Shown here: one piece after another, positions 26,237-36,740 of the stretch
How the letters are laid out: each line of letters starts with the position of its first letter
How positions within the stretch are numbered: position 1 is the stretch's first letter
Source of the DNA: Morinoia aosen
Taxonomy: Eukaryota; Arthropoda; Malacostraca; Amphipoda; Talitridae
Direction of reading: 5' to 3'
Assembly: GCA_030386875.1 (NCBI GenBank)
Contig: CM059570.1
Coordinates: 34,587,422-34,651,421 of the forward strand
DNA length: 64,000 nucleotides
Notes under the pieces: generated by a model
What the model was told of the DNA's origin: nothing
Seen by the model: only the letters and a program-made list of their open reading frames with translations
The model's database searches: none
Program-made: the position numbers and the translations under genes

Positions 26237-26337
26237 CAGGCTTGCCAGATTGGCCTTTCTTCTGGCCAAAATGTTCACATTTTGCAGTTTTTCAAGTACA
26301 ATTTGTCTCCGAAATAACATTCAACATCTGGGAGCAC
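26237..26337 (+). mobile_element. Copy of a ~100-bp MITE-like family (CAGGCTTGCCAGATT end)
   Basis: This starts CAGGCTTGCCAGATTGGCC and continues through TTCTTCTGGCCAAAAT, TTTTGCAGTTTTTCAAGTA. It shares these blocks in the same order with copies at 33060, 42610 and 60419. The right end, expected to resemble AATCTGGTAACCCTG, is degenerate (ACATCTGGGAGCAC near 26323-26336). Confidence 0.5.
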
Positions 26338-28811
26338 TATTTGGTTGTGAAATGGAGCATGGTATTTAGGTCACAAATTTTTTAAGTTATCTTGACGAGC
26401 CAAACTTGATAATTTCAGCCAAAAAAGGTAAACCTTGTAACCTTGGTAGAGAGTGTGCTGGTGAGAGAAAATTGAGCGTTCAGATTAAAGGAAAGAGAAA
26501 ATATACAGGGAGTATTGGGCTTATTCCATTCTGTGAGCTGGACTACTTACAATGCACACGGAAAGTTCATTTAGAGTGAAGTTTGAAGAGCTTACGGGCT
26601 ATAGACCTGAAAGATACTGTCTAATTCTATTAGAATGACAAGTTTTCATGAATTTAAAGAATAGAACAGATAGATTGTTTGAAAATGTCTTTGCAGAAGT
26701 TCCTTACTTGATAAATATACCACTCAACGCATCGTAATTGTCCTTCATACGTTGAACAAGAGATGAACAGAAAAATATCAAATTCACTCTTTAGTTTAGT
26801 CTACACTAAATTAGAGAAAGCCTATAAAATGATGATGCTCACAAAATGCAATTATATTCACGAATTTCTTCGGATTCATACTAAGGTAGAAAAAGAGCAG
26901 TGTTGGTAAAACAGAAACAATTATGTGATGTTCTTGGGTAAACATTCCCGAGAAAAATGGGGAACACTACCGCAACAAAATATCTCCAGCTCTGTCGCCA
27001 GCTGTGAGAGGCATGCATGTAATTCTGGGCTTGTGGAGCACCACGACGACCGAGGGCATAATTGTGGAAATGTTGAGACACCAGAGCGAACGCCTCAATT
27101 GAAAAGCTGGGTGGAAATGTCTATCGGGCTTTAAATTGCTTTATTGACAGAAAGTGATCGAGAGAAAGAAAATAACGAATGAAAGATAATAAGAACAGTT
27201 TATTTCTAAAAATTTGAAATAAAAAGTGAAACATATTGAATTTTCCTCAAATCTGATTTTATTTGGTGGAAGCGCCCCAGATAATGATGCAGTATCAATG
27301 CTGAATGAACTGAGAGGAACGCTGCAGGAATTAGTTTGCTCTGACTAAGAAAAAAATGTAAAAATACCTAAAACACTACTGAACAGATGAAAAAACGTGG
27401 AGACGCTGATACAGGAACACTTTGAAGGAAATGGCTTGCACATTGGTACATGGTCCTGCACGGTGGCACAGCAATGACCATAGTTATTTTGTTGAAGTAT
27501 GATACCAGTGGAAATAAATATTACTGCTTGATTGTGAAACAAAGGTTTAATTGTTTAGCTATTTTTTCCTGAGAATATAATGAGGCGTACACTAATTAGA
27601 ATGAATATGGTAGTTGCATGACTAATTTAGAAATTTGTTCAAATATTACCGCCATGAAAATTTGTTAAGAAACAGAAAAAGTTTGATTCGCATAATTCAC
27701 AAAAAGCATTATGCATCACGCTCACCTGAGACGATTAAACAATCTTTTACTGGTAAATGAATTTGTATACCATACTTGAACGGAGAGGCTTACGAGTCCC
27801 CCGTCATATATTGGAGTTATTTTTATTCATTTACTTGTTTACTTATTTATTCAAATATTTATTCAAGTATTTATCTGTTTACTTATTAATTTTTGTGTAC
27901 CAACAAAAAGCAAGTGTACCAACATCTATAACATGAAATACATGATGCACTTCGTATAAATAATTTAATAGTCACAAAGCGTTTAATGGATGTAATCATC
28001 ATAATTTTCAGTTTTCAGTTATCTCGCAATACAATTAAAAGCTCCGTTATGCTATATTAAAATGGCGACTGCATTGCCCGAGCATTTGCAAAATGAGAGT
28101 CTAAAATTGGAAACTTGAAAATGAGCTGGTTTGTAATTTCCTGACGATGACATCAGGAAAATAGATTAGAGCTCATCAAATCAGGCTCATAAAATGGTTT
28201 AGGTCTCTCACTCATTCGCTATTCCCAATAATATACAGCGAGACAGAGCGCGCTCGCCCACATTTGTAGTGTGCAGTATAGCAACAAGGCAGTAAAGTTA
28301 AAAAAATTACGAATGTAAGATAAAATCTGCAGAAATGTAACCTGAATTGGAATGTAACCCACATGTACGAGCATGTTGCTTGCAAATACAGGAACGAGTA
28401 CATCTTGAGGAAAAGCTACGATGTGACCTATACAAAACGCTAAAAATCAAAATAACAAAGTAAACTATAATTACTTTTGTGTGAAAAAAATCGTGCGACG
28501 ATGACAAAGCGCTCAAGGTAACGGTTAAAAGTTAAATATTTAATTCAAGCGCATAATTTGTTCGACTTTTTTTGCCTTCATAGCCAGCAAATAAACCCTA
28601 TTCTGAAAACGTAAAACAGTGAATAGTTCAAAGTCAACGAGTGTTTGACAGTGTTTCAAGTGCTATACGTGAGAAACGATGCGAATTTCTTCCCTCAAAT
28701 CCAAGAACAGTAAGAATTGCCAAGAGATTTCGGCACGTTCAGCAAACACGCTTGGTGAGATCAATTGCTGCCGTACAGTGCGAGAGCGATTACCAGAGCA
28801 GTCTTGTTTGA
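26338..28811. other. No gene recognised; AT-rich tetranucleotide run inside
   Basis: 27820-27895 is a degenerate run of TTTA, TTTAC and TTCA words, a decayed tetranucleotide microsatellite. The rest has short open frames without known motifs. Confidence 0.5.
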
Positions 28812-28880
28812 GCGGTAAACGCGGGATACGAACTCATGAAAATTGGTGCTACGGCACTCAACCCTCGCTTCTGTTGACCA
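28812..28880 (-). repeat. Possible tRNA-like SINE head, degenerate
   Basis: On the minus strand GTTCGTATCCCGC resembles a Pol III B box with one change from GTTCGAATCCC. It is preceded by a GTTGAGTGCCGTAGCACC segment in the position of the tRNA 5' half. The plus-strand translation RGIRTHENWCYGTQPS is the kind of peptide often seen across tRNA-headed SINEs. The A box is poor and no tail is clear. Confidence 0.25.
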
Positions 28881-29351
28881 TTTTTTGGTAAAACATTTCA
28901 TTGTTGCTTAAGGAATAAAAGGGGGATGATTATTGTGTGAAGCAACAAAATTGTTATCAAGTGCTGTTGATAAACGATCAATGGGGATGAAGACGTAGAA
29001 ATTTTAGTCCTGACAAGCAACCAAAAATAGTTTGGACCATAAGAGAAAATTGGTTAAACTAGGGGAGTCTAGACGTTAAAATGCCAAAATTCACCATAAG
29101 GAAAAATTAAAATTAAGAAGGAAATCTCCGTACAACACAGTCGGAAAACAAATTTTGCGAAATGAATATTTTCTAAAGAAGTTGAGAATAAGAAATTGCA
29201 TCAGTCGGCACTGGTGTTGATAACAGCATGACAACGTTTTGGTTATAGACTAGGGAACAATATCAGGTAGAATGAAGAAAGCTACAAAGAAATAGCTACA
29301 GAAATGGGTCACTGGTAGTATATTTTCGCCTAACACATGCACACACATAAA
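28881..29351. other. No gene recognised
   Basis: AT-rich spacer upstream of the first SINE copy. It ends in CACACA-rich sequence next to the SINE tail. Confidence 0.5.
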
Positions 29352-29617
29352 AAAATGATTTTTTATTCTAATCAAGCCTGATGCAAATCATCGTGTACAT
29401 TGGTTTTTCAAATGCTCCATAACTAACACCAGAACACAATGACGGTTACCCCCGGTCGAGCCGGTATCCATTTCCAACACCTGGGTAGAGTGGGGGAATT
29501 TTGGCTGAGTTCTCGTTTTTCCCATTGGGGAGAATCACCAGGCAGCACTGCCGGGATTCGAACTGCCGACACCTTCCCGTGAAGGGGGCGCTCTTTAACC
29601 ACTCGGCCACTGTGACC
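29352..29617 (-). mobile_element. tRNA-derived SINE, copy 1
   Basis: Minus-strand element of about 265 bp. Its head is a tRNA-like Pol III promoter. The A box TGGCCGAGTGG is the complement of 29599-29609 and the B box GTTCGAATCCC is the complement of 29553-29563. The A box followed by GTTAAAG is like tRNA-Leu or tRNA-Ser. After the head comes a body with ACTCAGCC and TACCCAGG blocks and a 3' part CATCAGGCTTGATTAGAATA leading into an A/T-rich tail. A second copy lies 1.4 kb away in the same orientation. No clear target duplication was found. SINEs need LINE enzymes in trans, and none is encoded here. Confidence 0.82.
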
Positions 29618-30740
29618 ACGGTGATGATCTTATACATTTTTCATGGCTTATACTTTTTAGATTTCAACATTATTTTGTGCCCGCTATATATTTTTTAATG
29701 CTACATATATGCGCATCACGAATCAAACGATAAGCTGGGAATGCTCACAGTAATTTTAGACCCGTCATTTCTGTAACAACATTCCAAGGCACTTTCTGAG
29801 CTTCATAAAAGACATGAGTCAAGTCTCCAGTCACCGAATACCTCTCTGACATACGTTAATTGAATCATTGAGTGTTTATCGCTTGATCAATGGCTAGAAA
29901 AAATCAAAGAACCTTTACAACTTCGAAATCCTATTCAGGGTTGACCAAAAAACATCTATTGAGTGCCAATCAAAGGTTAATTCTTTATCGTGCTATTACT
30001 GAAGGGAAATAATGGTTAATTGAGCTCATAAATTCTTCTACCCTCGTCATTCTCTCAGAATGAATGGAACAGAAAATATAGGTTGTACGTCCATGAACTA
30101 TATAATCATTCTGTTGAAGTTAGGGAACGTAAATTATCGAGCGTTTCCAATGCACAATTTAAGGCCTTAGGATGTACGTATTGAAAAAGGTCTCGCTAAA
30201 ACTGTGCCAAATGAAGAATCTTTATAGGAGGGGGATAGTGCAGCCTTAACCAGTCATGAAATCATCTCAGACCTCACTTACAACAGGCTGCAGCAAAAAA
30301 CATTCCACTGCAAGTGAATAGTGTTTGTCACGTGCGTCAATTCCTTAACACATCGGACGTAGGAAATTTTCATCATCATGCTGCTGAGCGACCAGTAGTC
30401 ACATACTCAATTTTTATAAATATATACTTAATCAAAGCTAAATAGAGGTACGATCCTAGAAATGTTTACTATTTTTTATATTTCTCCCTACAATTGACTT
30501 TAAATTTAAGTTGAATATTGAACTTCAGTTGAGCCCATCGCAGTCAAGTGTTAAGACACAATACTTAAGTAAATGGAAGCTGCTGTTGGACTTGCTCTTA
30601 GATGCTTGATCGGTAACGCATTGACGTACGGTAACGTTGAGTGAGGCAGCTCGCCTCACTCAACGATACGCTTCAGCACTCGGCATCTGTGTGCTGTCAC
30701 ACCCAAATACTGCGTCGCATTTTGTTTTGAGATGAAAAGA
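29618..30740. other. No gene recognised
   Basis: AT-rich DNA between two same-orientation SINE copies. A short inverted word pair, GAGTGAGGCAGC and GCCTCACTCAAC, occurs at 30638-30665 and could form a small hairpin. Confidence 0.5.
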
Positions 30741-30989
30741 TGTTTTTATTTCAATCTAGCCTGATGCATATCATCTTGTATATTGGTTTTTCGAATACCT
30801 TAAAACTAACACCAGGATTCAATGACGGTTACTCCCAGTCAAGCCGGTACCCATTTCCGATACCTGGGTAAGGTGGGGAATTGTGGCTGAGTTCTCCCTT
30901 TTCCGGAATCCCTGGGCGGCTCTGCCGGGATTCGAACTGCTGACACCTTCCAGTGAAGGGCGCGTTCTTAACCGCTCGACCAAGGTGAC
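30741..30989 (-). mobile_element. tRNA-derived SINE, copy 2
   Basis: Minus-strand copy of the SINE at 29352, collinear over its whole length. The A box TGGTCGAGCGG is the complement of 30972-30982 and the B box GTTCGAATCCC of 30927-30937. The shared blocks GAACTCAGCC, TTACCCAGGTA and CATCAGGCTAGATTGAAATA appear in the same order. Differences are scattered substitutions and small gaps, so the two copies were inserted separately rather than recently duplicated. Confidence 0.82.
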
Positions 30990-31104
30990 TGAAGAACTTG
31001 GTCACATCAGAGCTCCAAGTAAACTATCCGAGGAAGAATTATTTCATGTTATACACACATCCAAGCGTATAATTTAATATATACCCCATAATGGTTTTAA
31101 GCTT

Positions 31105-31193
31105 GATAAATGCAAAAGGTTTGTATCAAGTACTTCATCGGAAAGATTTATAGTCACAGGAAAAGCTATTTTACCGCAGTAAAAAATTTGAAT
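31105..31193. repeat. Dispersed repeat block B, copy 1
   Basis: It shares TTTGTATCAAGTACTTCATC, GATTTATAGTCACAG and AAAAGCTATTTTAC with 32461-32534 in the same order and orientation. It is non-coding and of unknown origin, possibly part of a larger element together with block A. Confidence 0.75.
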
Positions 31194-31594
31194 GGGAAAT
31201 TGGGAGACACAAACAATTTTGAGGGAAAAACACACATTGCAGCTAAGCATTTCCAAAGAGCCCTCGCGATTATAGTTTGAGCGCCACTAGCGTACTTCAC
31301 TCACAATAGTTCAAAGCGCTGAAGATATCTTCTTATAATATCGCATGAACTGCAGAGAATAGCGTGCCTAAAATTGCTCATTTAGATAATAATCTCTCAA
31401 TCTTCATCCTTGCGCAACACCGACCGCAGCTCCAGGCTTATTTTTTCTTGACTGTTAAGATATACATGTAGACGTCAACCTTACTGGGCTCTTTGATCTT
31501 GAGCTTCAGCATCAACATTTAGTTATCCAGCCAATTTTCCAAGACTGTTTTGTTTCAAGCGTGGGGACACAGTAGATCTTAAATTTTATGCAGC

Positions 31595-31708
31595 TTAACC
31601 TCTTCAATCATGCGCATGCAAATTCGTTTTCGCAGTCGGAATATTTTTCCATTGCATTAATTTATCTCTTGAATTACCTCGGAAAGTATCATGAATACCA
31701 CGGCATTG
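31595..31708. repeat. Dispersed repeat block A, copy 1
   Basis: It shares TTAACCTCTTCAATCATGCG, GATGCAAATTC-like, TCTTGAATTA and GAAAGTATC words with 32333-32446 across about 114 bases. The 39-bp array begins just downstream of this copy, but not of the second copy. Confidence 0.8.
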
Positions 31709-31727
31709 TCTGTATGTGACAGGGATC

Positions 31728-31928
31728 GTTTGTCCTCGTGAAGATCCCTCTTAAAAAAGAAATGGCGTTTTGTTCTCTTAAAGACCCCTCGTGAAAAATA
31801 AATGGCGTTTGTCCTCGTGAAGATCCCTCGTGGAAAGAAAATGGCGTTTAAAATTGTCCTCGTGAAGATCCCTCGTGGAAAGAAAATGGCGTTTGTCCTC
31901 GTGAAGATCCCTCGTAAAAACGAAAGTG
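31728..31928. repeat. 39-bp tandem array, 5 copies
   Basis: The unit contains GTCCTCGTGAAGATCCCTCG then TGGAAAGAAAATGGCGTTT. Copies 3 and 4 are nearly identical apart from a 6-base insertion. Copies 1, 2 and 5 differ more. Because 39 is thirteen codons, the minus strand shows repeated RDLHEDKRHFLST-like peptides in overlapping frames (31657-31978). This is explained by the period. Confidence 0.92.
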
Positions 31929-32332
31929 ATCTCAATTTGTGTAAGTAATATGGTCACAAATATGAATTTCAAGAGCAAAATCTTAATTGGGTTCTTTCAC
32001 TTAGTAAAAAACTATTGACAGTGATAACACTTATGTATTTTATGCTCTCTTTAATAACTGACGATGAAAGTAGCAGAAATTCTAGTCAATTTCAATATTA
32101 AGAAATATTTTGCACAGTCAAGGCAACTTTTTACCTCTGATTTCAAGATGCAAGATGCTAGTAGCTTGGCTCTTCGAACAGATGAGCTCTTGAATTTTTA
32201 GAACGTCTATTACTTTTTTGCATGGGGTTGCCTCTGTGTTTTGGGCATATCGATTGCTTGGTGGTTGGCGATGTAGTCCGTTTCCATGAAGAAAGTTTGA
32301 TGAGAAGCGCTTGTAAATTAAATACTCCACAA

Positions 32333-32446
32333 TTAACCTCTTCAATCATGCGGATGCAAATTCATTTTCGCACTAGAACTATTTTTCAATTGCATCTCAT
32401 TATATCTTGAATTATCTCAGAAAGTATCGTGAAAACCCAAGGCATT
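32333..32446. repeat. Dispersed repeat block A, copy 2
   Basis: Second copy of the block at 31595. Here it is followed directly by block B, whereas in the first instance block B lies about 400 bases before block A. The order of the two blocks is therefore rearranged between copies. Confidence 0.8.
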
Positions 32447-32460
32447 CATAAATTCAGATA

Positions 32461-32534
32461 ATTTGTATCAAATACTTCATCAAGAAGATTTATAGTCACA
32501 GAAAAGCTATTTTACTGCAGAAAAAGAATTGAAT
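32461..32534. repeat. Dispersed repeat block B, copy 2
   Basis: Second copy of 31105-31193, with the same three shared words. It directly follows block A copy 2 in what may be the ancestral A-B order. Confidence 0.75.
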
Positions 32535-33059
32535 CCTTCCTCCCTGAGGGAAGTGAACGAATTTTGTAACTACAATTTTATCTCACATAAAATCTTGAAA
32601 TTTGCGCAAAGATGAAGACGATTTGTTGCACATGGAATGAAGTCAGAACTTGGATCTTCATTCTATTCTTCAAAAAAAAAACACTCCGTACTAGGCAGTG
32701 GAGAATTTCACTTATGTTTCCGAGCACCGCTGCGCATGACCGGTTATGTGAAGGAACCTTCGTCTGTGAGTGACATTCCCTGACGTGCGCACGGCTTCTT
32801 TCCGTGTAGGCAGGAATGTCTAATTACTTTACGCGAATAGACGGTTGTAAAAATCCACTCAAGCTTTACGAGAGACCTGCTCTGCGGGTCCCGACGTAAA
32901 AATTCAGTTTCCGCGTGTTCGGAGTTGAAAAGTTTTCTCTTTTAAGAAGTGCGTCAGTGTTGGGAGAGCATCTTCCTCTTGCAGCCATCAGCGAGCTGTC
33001 AGTTGGTCACGTAATACTGACTGATGACCTTAGTCTCTCGTCAAAACCTGACGTGTAGT
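32535..33059. other. No gene recognised
   Basis: Includes a GC-balanced patch (32700-33010) without a convincing exon. Confidence 0.45.
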
Positions 33060-33157
33060 CAGGCTTGCCAGATTGCTTTTTTCTGCCCAAAATTATCAAA
33101 TTTACCCAGTTCGAGTAAAATTAATGAATACAAACAACCCAGAATCTGGTAACCCTG
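33060..33157. mobile_element. ~100-bp MITE-like element, best-preserved copy
   Basis: 98 bp with imperfect inverted ends. It opens CAGGCTTGCCAGATT and closes AATCTGGTAACCCTG, which inverted reads CAGGGTTACCAGATT (13 of 15 matching). The interior shares TTTTTTCTGCCCAAAAT and AGTTCGAGTAAA with the copies at 26237, 42610 and 60419. It is non-coding. No clear target duplication is visible. Confidence 0.65.
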
Positions 33158-33740
33158 TAGGGTTTCAAAATACTGAATAATTCGCAAGCTCAAACGGAGT
33201 TTAAAAATTTGACATGTTTGAGAATTTGGGCTAACAGAACATCAACAATGCAAACCTGACGTGTAATTTTGGAACATAAAGTTCCGTTGTTCTACGGTTT
33301 TTAAAATCTTAAGTCTCGAATTCGTTTTCAGTCATGAACATTACGCAACATGCTGTCCACTCCATAATTTGCGGGGATAAATGGCGCAAATCTTGCCGTC
33401 GTAGTGGTGATGTACTGCTCCAGATAGGCCCGCGAATTATTTTAACGTCATGACACATCATATCAATTTATTTAGTTAAGTAAATGTTAATCATCACAAA
33501 ATCGACAAAGACTCGTACTCAGTAGGGAATGCTCACATTATCCATAGTGAATACGATCCAATAGAGATACCTTTATTCCTATTTAGTTTTGGTTTAACTC
33601 ATCACATTCCCAAACGTCTACAAGCAAATTCTGGAACTTCTGAAAAAATGCTAGTTTTCACCGACAAAGAACGTTTCTAAAACGTCGCCCTCAATACCCG
33701 AGATAAATATATGCTACGAGCATTGAAATACTGCTCCCCC
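33158..33740. other. No gene recognised
   Basis: AT-rich spacer with no open frame, motif or repeat that I can support. Confidence 0.45.
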
Positions 33741-34248
33741 GATTAAGCCCCATTAAAGAACGTTGATCACATGTATCAGCACCGAATAATCCGCATTTAA
33801 ATACGTTGACCATTAATCTCAGCACCAAATAATCCTCATTAGAGTACGTTGCCCAAATATATCAACACCGAATAATCCCCATTAAAGTACGTTAACCATG
33901 TACATCAGCACCGAATAATCTCCATTAAAGTACGTTGGCCATATATCAGCACCGAATAATCCCCATTAAAGTACGTTGGCCATTTATATCAGCACCGAAT
34001 AATCCCCAATAAAGTACGTCGGCCATGTATATCAGCACCAAATAATCCCCAATAAAGTACGTTGGCCATGTATATCAGCACCGAATAATCCCCATTAAAG
34101 TACGTTGGCCATGTACATCAGCACCAAATAATCCCCATTAAGTACGTTGGCCATGTATATCAGCACCGAATAATCCCCATTAAAGTACGTTGGCCATTTA
34201 TATCAGCACTGAATAATCCCCATTAAAGTACGTTGGCCATATATCAGC
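33741..34248. repeat. 43-bp tandem array, 12 copies
   Basis: The unit runs ACCGAATAATCCCCATTAAA, GTACGTTGGCCATGTATATC, AGC. The first three copies are diverged and the inner copies are almost identical. Short variants lack two bases in the TATATA part (copies 5 and 12). Graded decay at the left edge with homogeneous inner copies is typical of unequal exchange. The period is not a multiple of three and I see no coding role. Confidence 0.95.
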
Positions 34249-36339
34249 GCAGTGCGTGCGGCAGGAGACACCCAGCCACGGAGGCAGGGCTATCATGCCA
34301 TCCAGCGTACAGATATACTGCCTATATGACGGCTGCGGGTGGCCCACATACAAATTTTGCGGTGACAATGAATGACCACTTGAAGTCTTCGCTGTGTTGC
34401 CTGCGCCGCTCACATGACTCAGATCATGATAAATCTCCGACGACATTGTCGACTTTGCTTCTGTGTTTTAAAGCTTGAGCACCAGTATAAAGAGAGTCTC
34501 GCTTGCTCAATGAGGCGACTATCAATTAGGTCCTGATCATCTACATGTTCGTTACAAGAAAGGGATTTCGTGCTAAATAATTGCCGTGAAATGAGATCGG
34601 AATTATTTCTTTCGATCGTGTACTGATGCTAAGATAATGCTTTAAAATAGCATTGGTTAGTCTGAAACAGTGACCACTAACTCACAGGAATGGTTTGACT
34701 TCATACTACTCATTTTCAGCAGAAAAAGACTTCTGTAATATTCCAGCTCAGGATCTCCAGGTGATAAATATTGCACCTGTCTCGATGAGGAACGTCGTAA
34801 TGACAACATTATATTTTGAGCCCATGTCGGCTCAATTGCATACTCAATCGTATAATCGTAGCTTTTAATTATTCAGGCTTGAGATCTAAATCTACAGATA
34901 GAGTTGTAGTGCATTAGAAGATCTTATCTTTGTAAATCAGTATCTTTATTGGTGAAAAGTATGCATTTAGTTGTAGTTTACGACTTAGCTACGCGTACTG
35001 AAATGATAGTCATGGCTCGTCAACTTGCAAGAGCAATAACTCTAGTTTTTCCTGAGTCCGAACAAAAAACAATGTAATGAGGATGCATTCTGCAAAAGGA
35101 TTATAACTCATACCTCACATCGCTGTTAAAATGGATTAGCTTCGTAATTAACATTGAATGACCTAAAACTTAAATTGGATCTCAAAGATGAGATGAGACA
35201 ATGATGTAACTGCTCCAAGTCAATGTAAGCTTCAGAATTTAGCGAGCGTTGTTGTTATATGGCGCTCTGCAGGGTGTTGTGTAATTAGATGCACATATTT
35301 TACCCATATACAGAAAAACGCAAAATAAATCGATTTTCACGAGAGACAAAAATCTCAAAACTCCGTTTTCGAGAAATGATGACCTGAAATAATTTCAGAT
35401 TCCCGTAGGAATAGCCTAAAGCGCGCCTATATGAAGAAAGCTGCAACGCAATAGAGAAATCGACAGCACACGAGAACAAGAGTTCATACGCAAAACAACA
35501 GCTGAAACATATCCATAACGTGCCTAAAATAACAAAGAAAGTCGATCATGCAATGTAGTCTCTTACCCCGATCGTATTTAGCAGTTATGTATATGGGCCA
35601 CAATCACAAGTGAGATAGCTGGGAAATTTTATCGTTAGACTTTGAATTCACAAATAATTGTCCAATAGGTGTTGCATTTTGATAACTTCCTCTACACATT
35701 TCAATGGCTGGCGTTTTATTTTTTTCATGAGTCATAGCAAATAGTGCACTTTCATCCATTAACAAGACACTGTGGCAATTCAAGGAAATTGCAGAGTCAA
35801 AGTTCACCTTATCATTTGTAAACTATTTCCGGGCTAACCTAAAAACTATCCCATAATACGCTACATTTGTCCCGCCATTTTATGTAGTACTAGTGAACAT
35901 GAGGTGTCAAAAATAACGGAATTCCATAGTTTCTTAAAATCAGTCTTCAGATATGAAAGACAAACAAATATATCCATTTTAATAGCACCCGAGATAAAAA
36001 TATTCATGTACTTGTTCACTGGTGAAACTCATAACTAAGGTGTTAAGCATTATTAAGAACGTGACAGAGAGACTAACCAACCAAGGAATCGAAAACTCTG
36101 TATTATTATTTCTTAAAGGTGCAAAAAGCTCTCCACAAATTCGATGCGCTCAATGAGATTCCCATTTTAATTTTAATAACATTGGAGAAATTACGCACAA
36201 AAAATATATAAGTTTATTTACTTAGTTAGAAATTTGAGGAGACATGTGGCGTTTTCTTATGTAAATAAATATAACGGATTATATGAGAAATAGAACGTGA
36301 ATTTTCTCCCGACCCTCCCCAATTGAAAATTATCGCTCT
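34249..36339. other. No gene recognised
   Basis: 34250-34350 is GC-richer, with open frames on both strands (34233-34478 plus, 34198-34446 minus) that extend out of the array and resemble nothing known. The remainder is AT-rich. Confidence 0.5.
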
Positions 36340-36740
36340 TTTCAGGTAGTAAATTAGTCGTAAAAGGTCAAAAACGGCCCAAAAGGGCCAAAAATCACGA
36401 CTTCAAACCGACTCCTACCTATACTTGGCCTATTAGGGCTTGAAAAGGGCCCTTCATTCAAATGGCCTTTTATAGGTCAAGTCAATGGCGTTTTTCGGGC
36501 TCATTCGGGTCGTTTAAAGTCGGTTTCAAGCCTTTTTCGACAACCTCTAGCCTCGTTCAAGTAGTAGAGAGGCTCAAAATGGCCGTTGCCTTAGCCGTTT
36601 CGATGCCCAGAAATAGCCGTTTAACAGGGCTTAAAATAAGTGTCATTTGCACTGAAAAGGGCTAATTTACTGCTTGAAAACGACTATCTCTTGGCTTATA
36701 ACTGCCTGAAAACGCTCTGTGAAAGGCTCAGAATTTCAAT
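36340..36740. repeat. Degenerate low-order repeat region rich in GGCC/AAAA words
   Basis: Words such as CGGCCCAAAAGGGCC, GGCTTGAAAAGGGCCC, GGCCTTTTATAGGTC and CCTGAAAACGCTC recur in both orientations. The sequence is therefore full of short inverted and direct repeats. It is distinctly richer in GC than its flanks. It may be an old fold-back element or a decayed satellite. Plus frames at 36462-36665 and 36640-36849 look accidental. Confidence 0.4.

Noticed and set aside
29540-29617. Functional tRNA gene
   Set aside because: A and B boxes are present, but the segment continues into a shared 190-bp body and a tail that also occur at 30741. It is the head of a SINE, and no full cloverleaf is evident.
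31657-31978. Overlapping minus ORFs with RDLHEDKRHFLST repeats
   Set aside because: Two overlapping frames are both repetitive, which is the result of a 39-bp tandem repeat rather than of coding.
33741-34248. CRISPR-like array
   Set aside because: Repeats are contiguous with no unique spacers and the context is eukaryotic. It is a tandem repeat.
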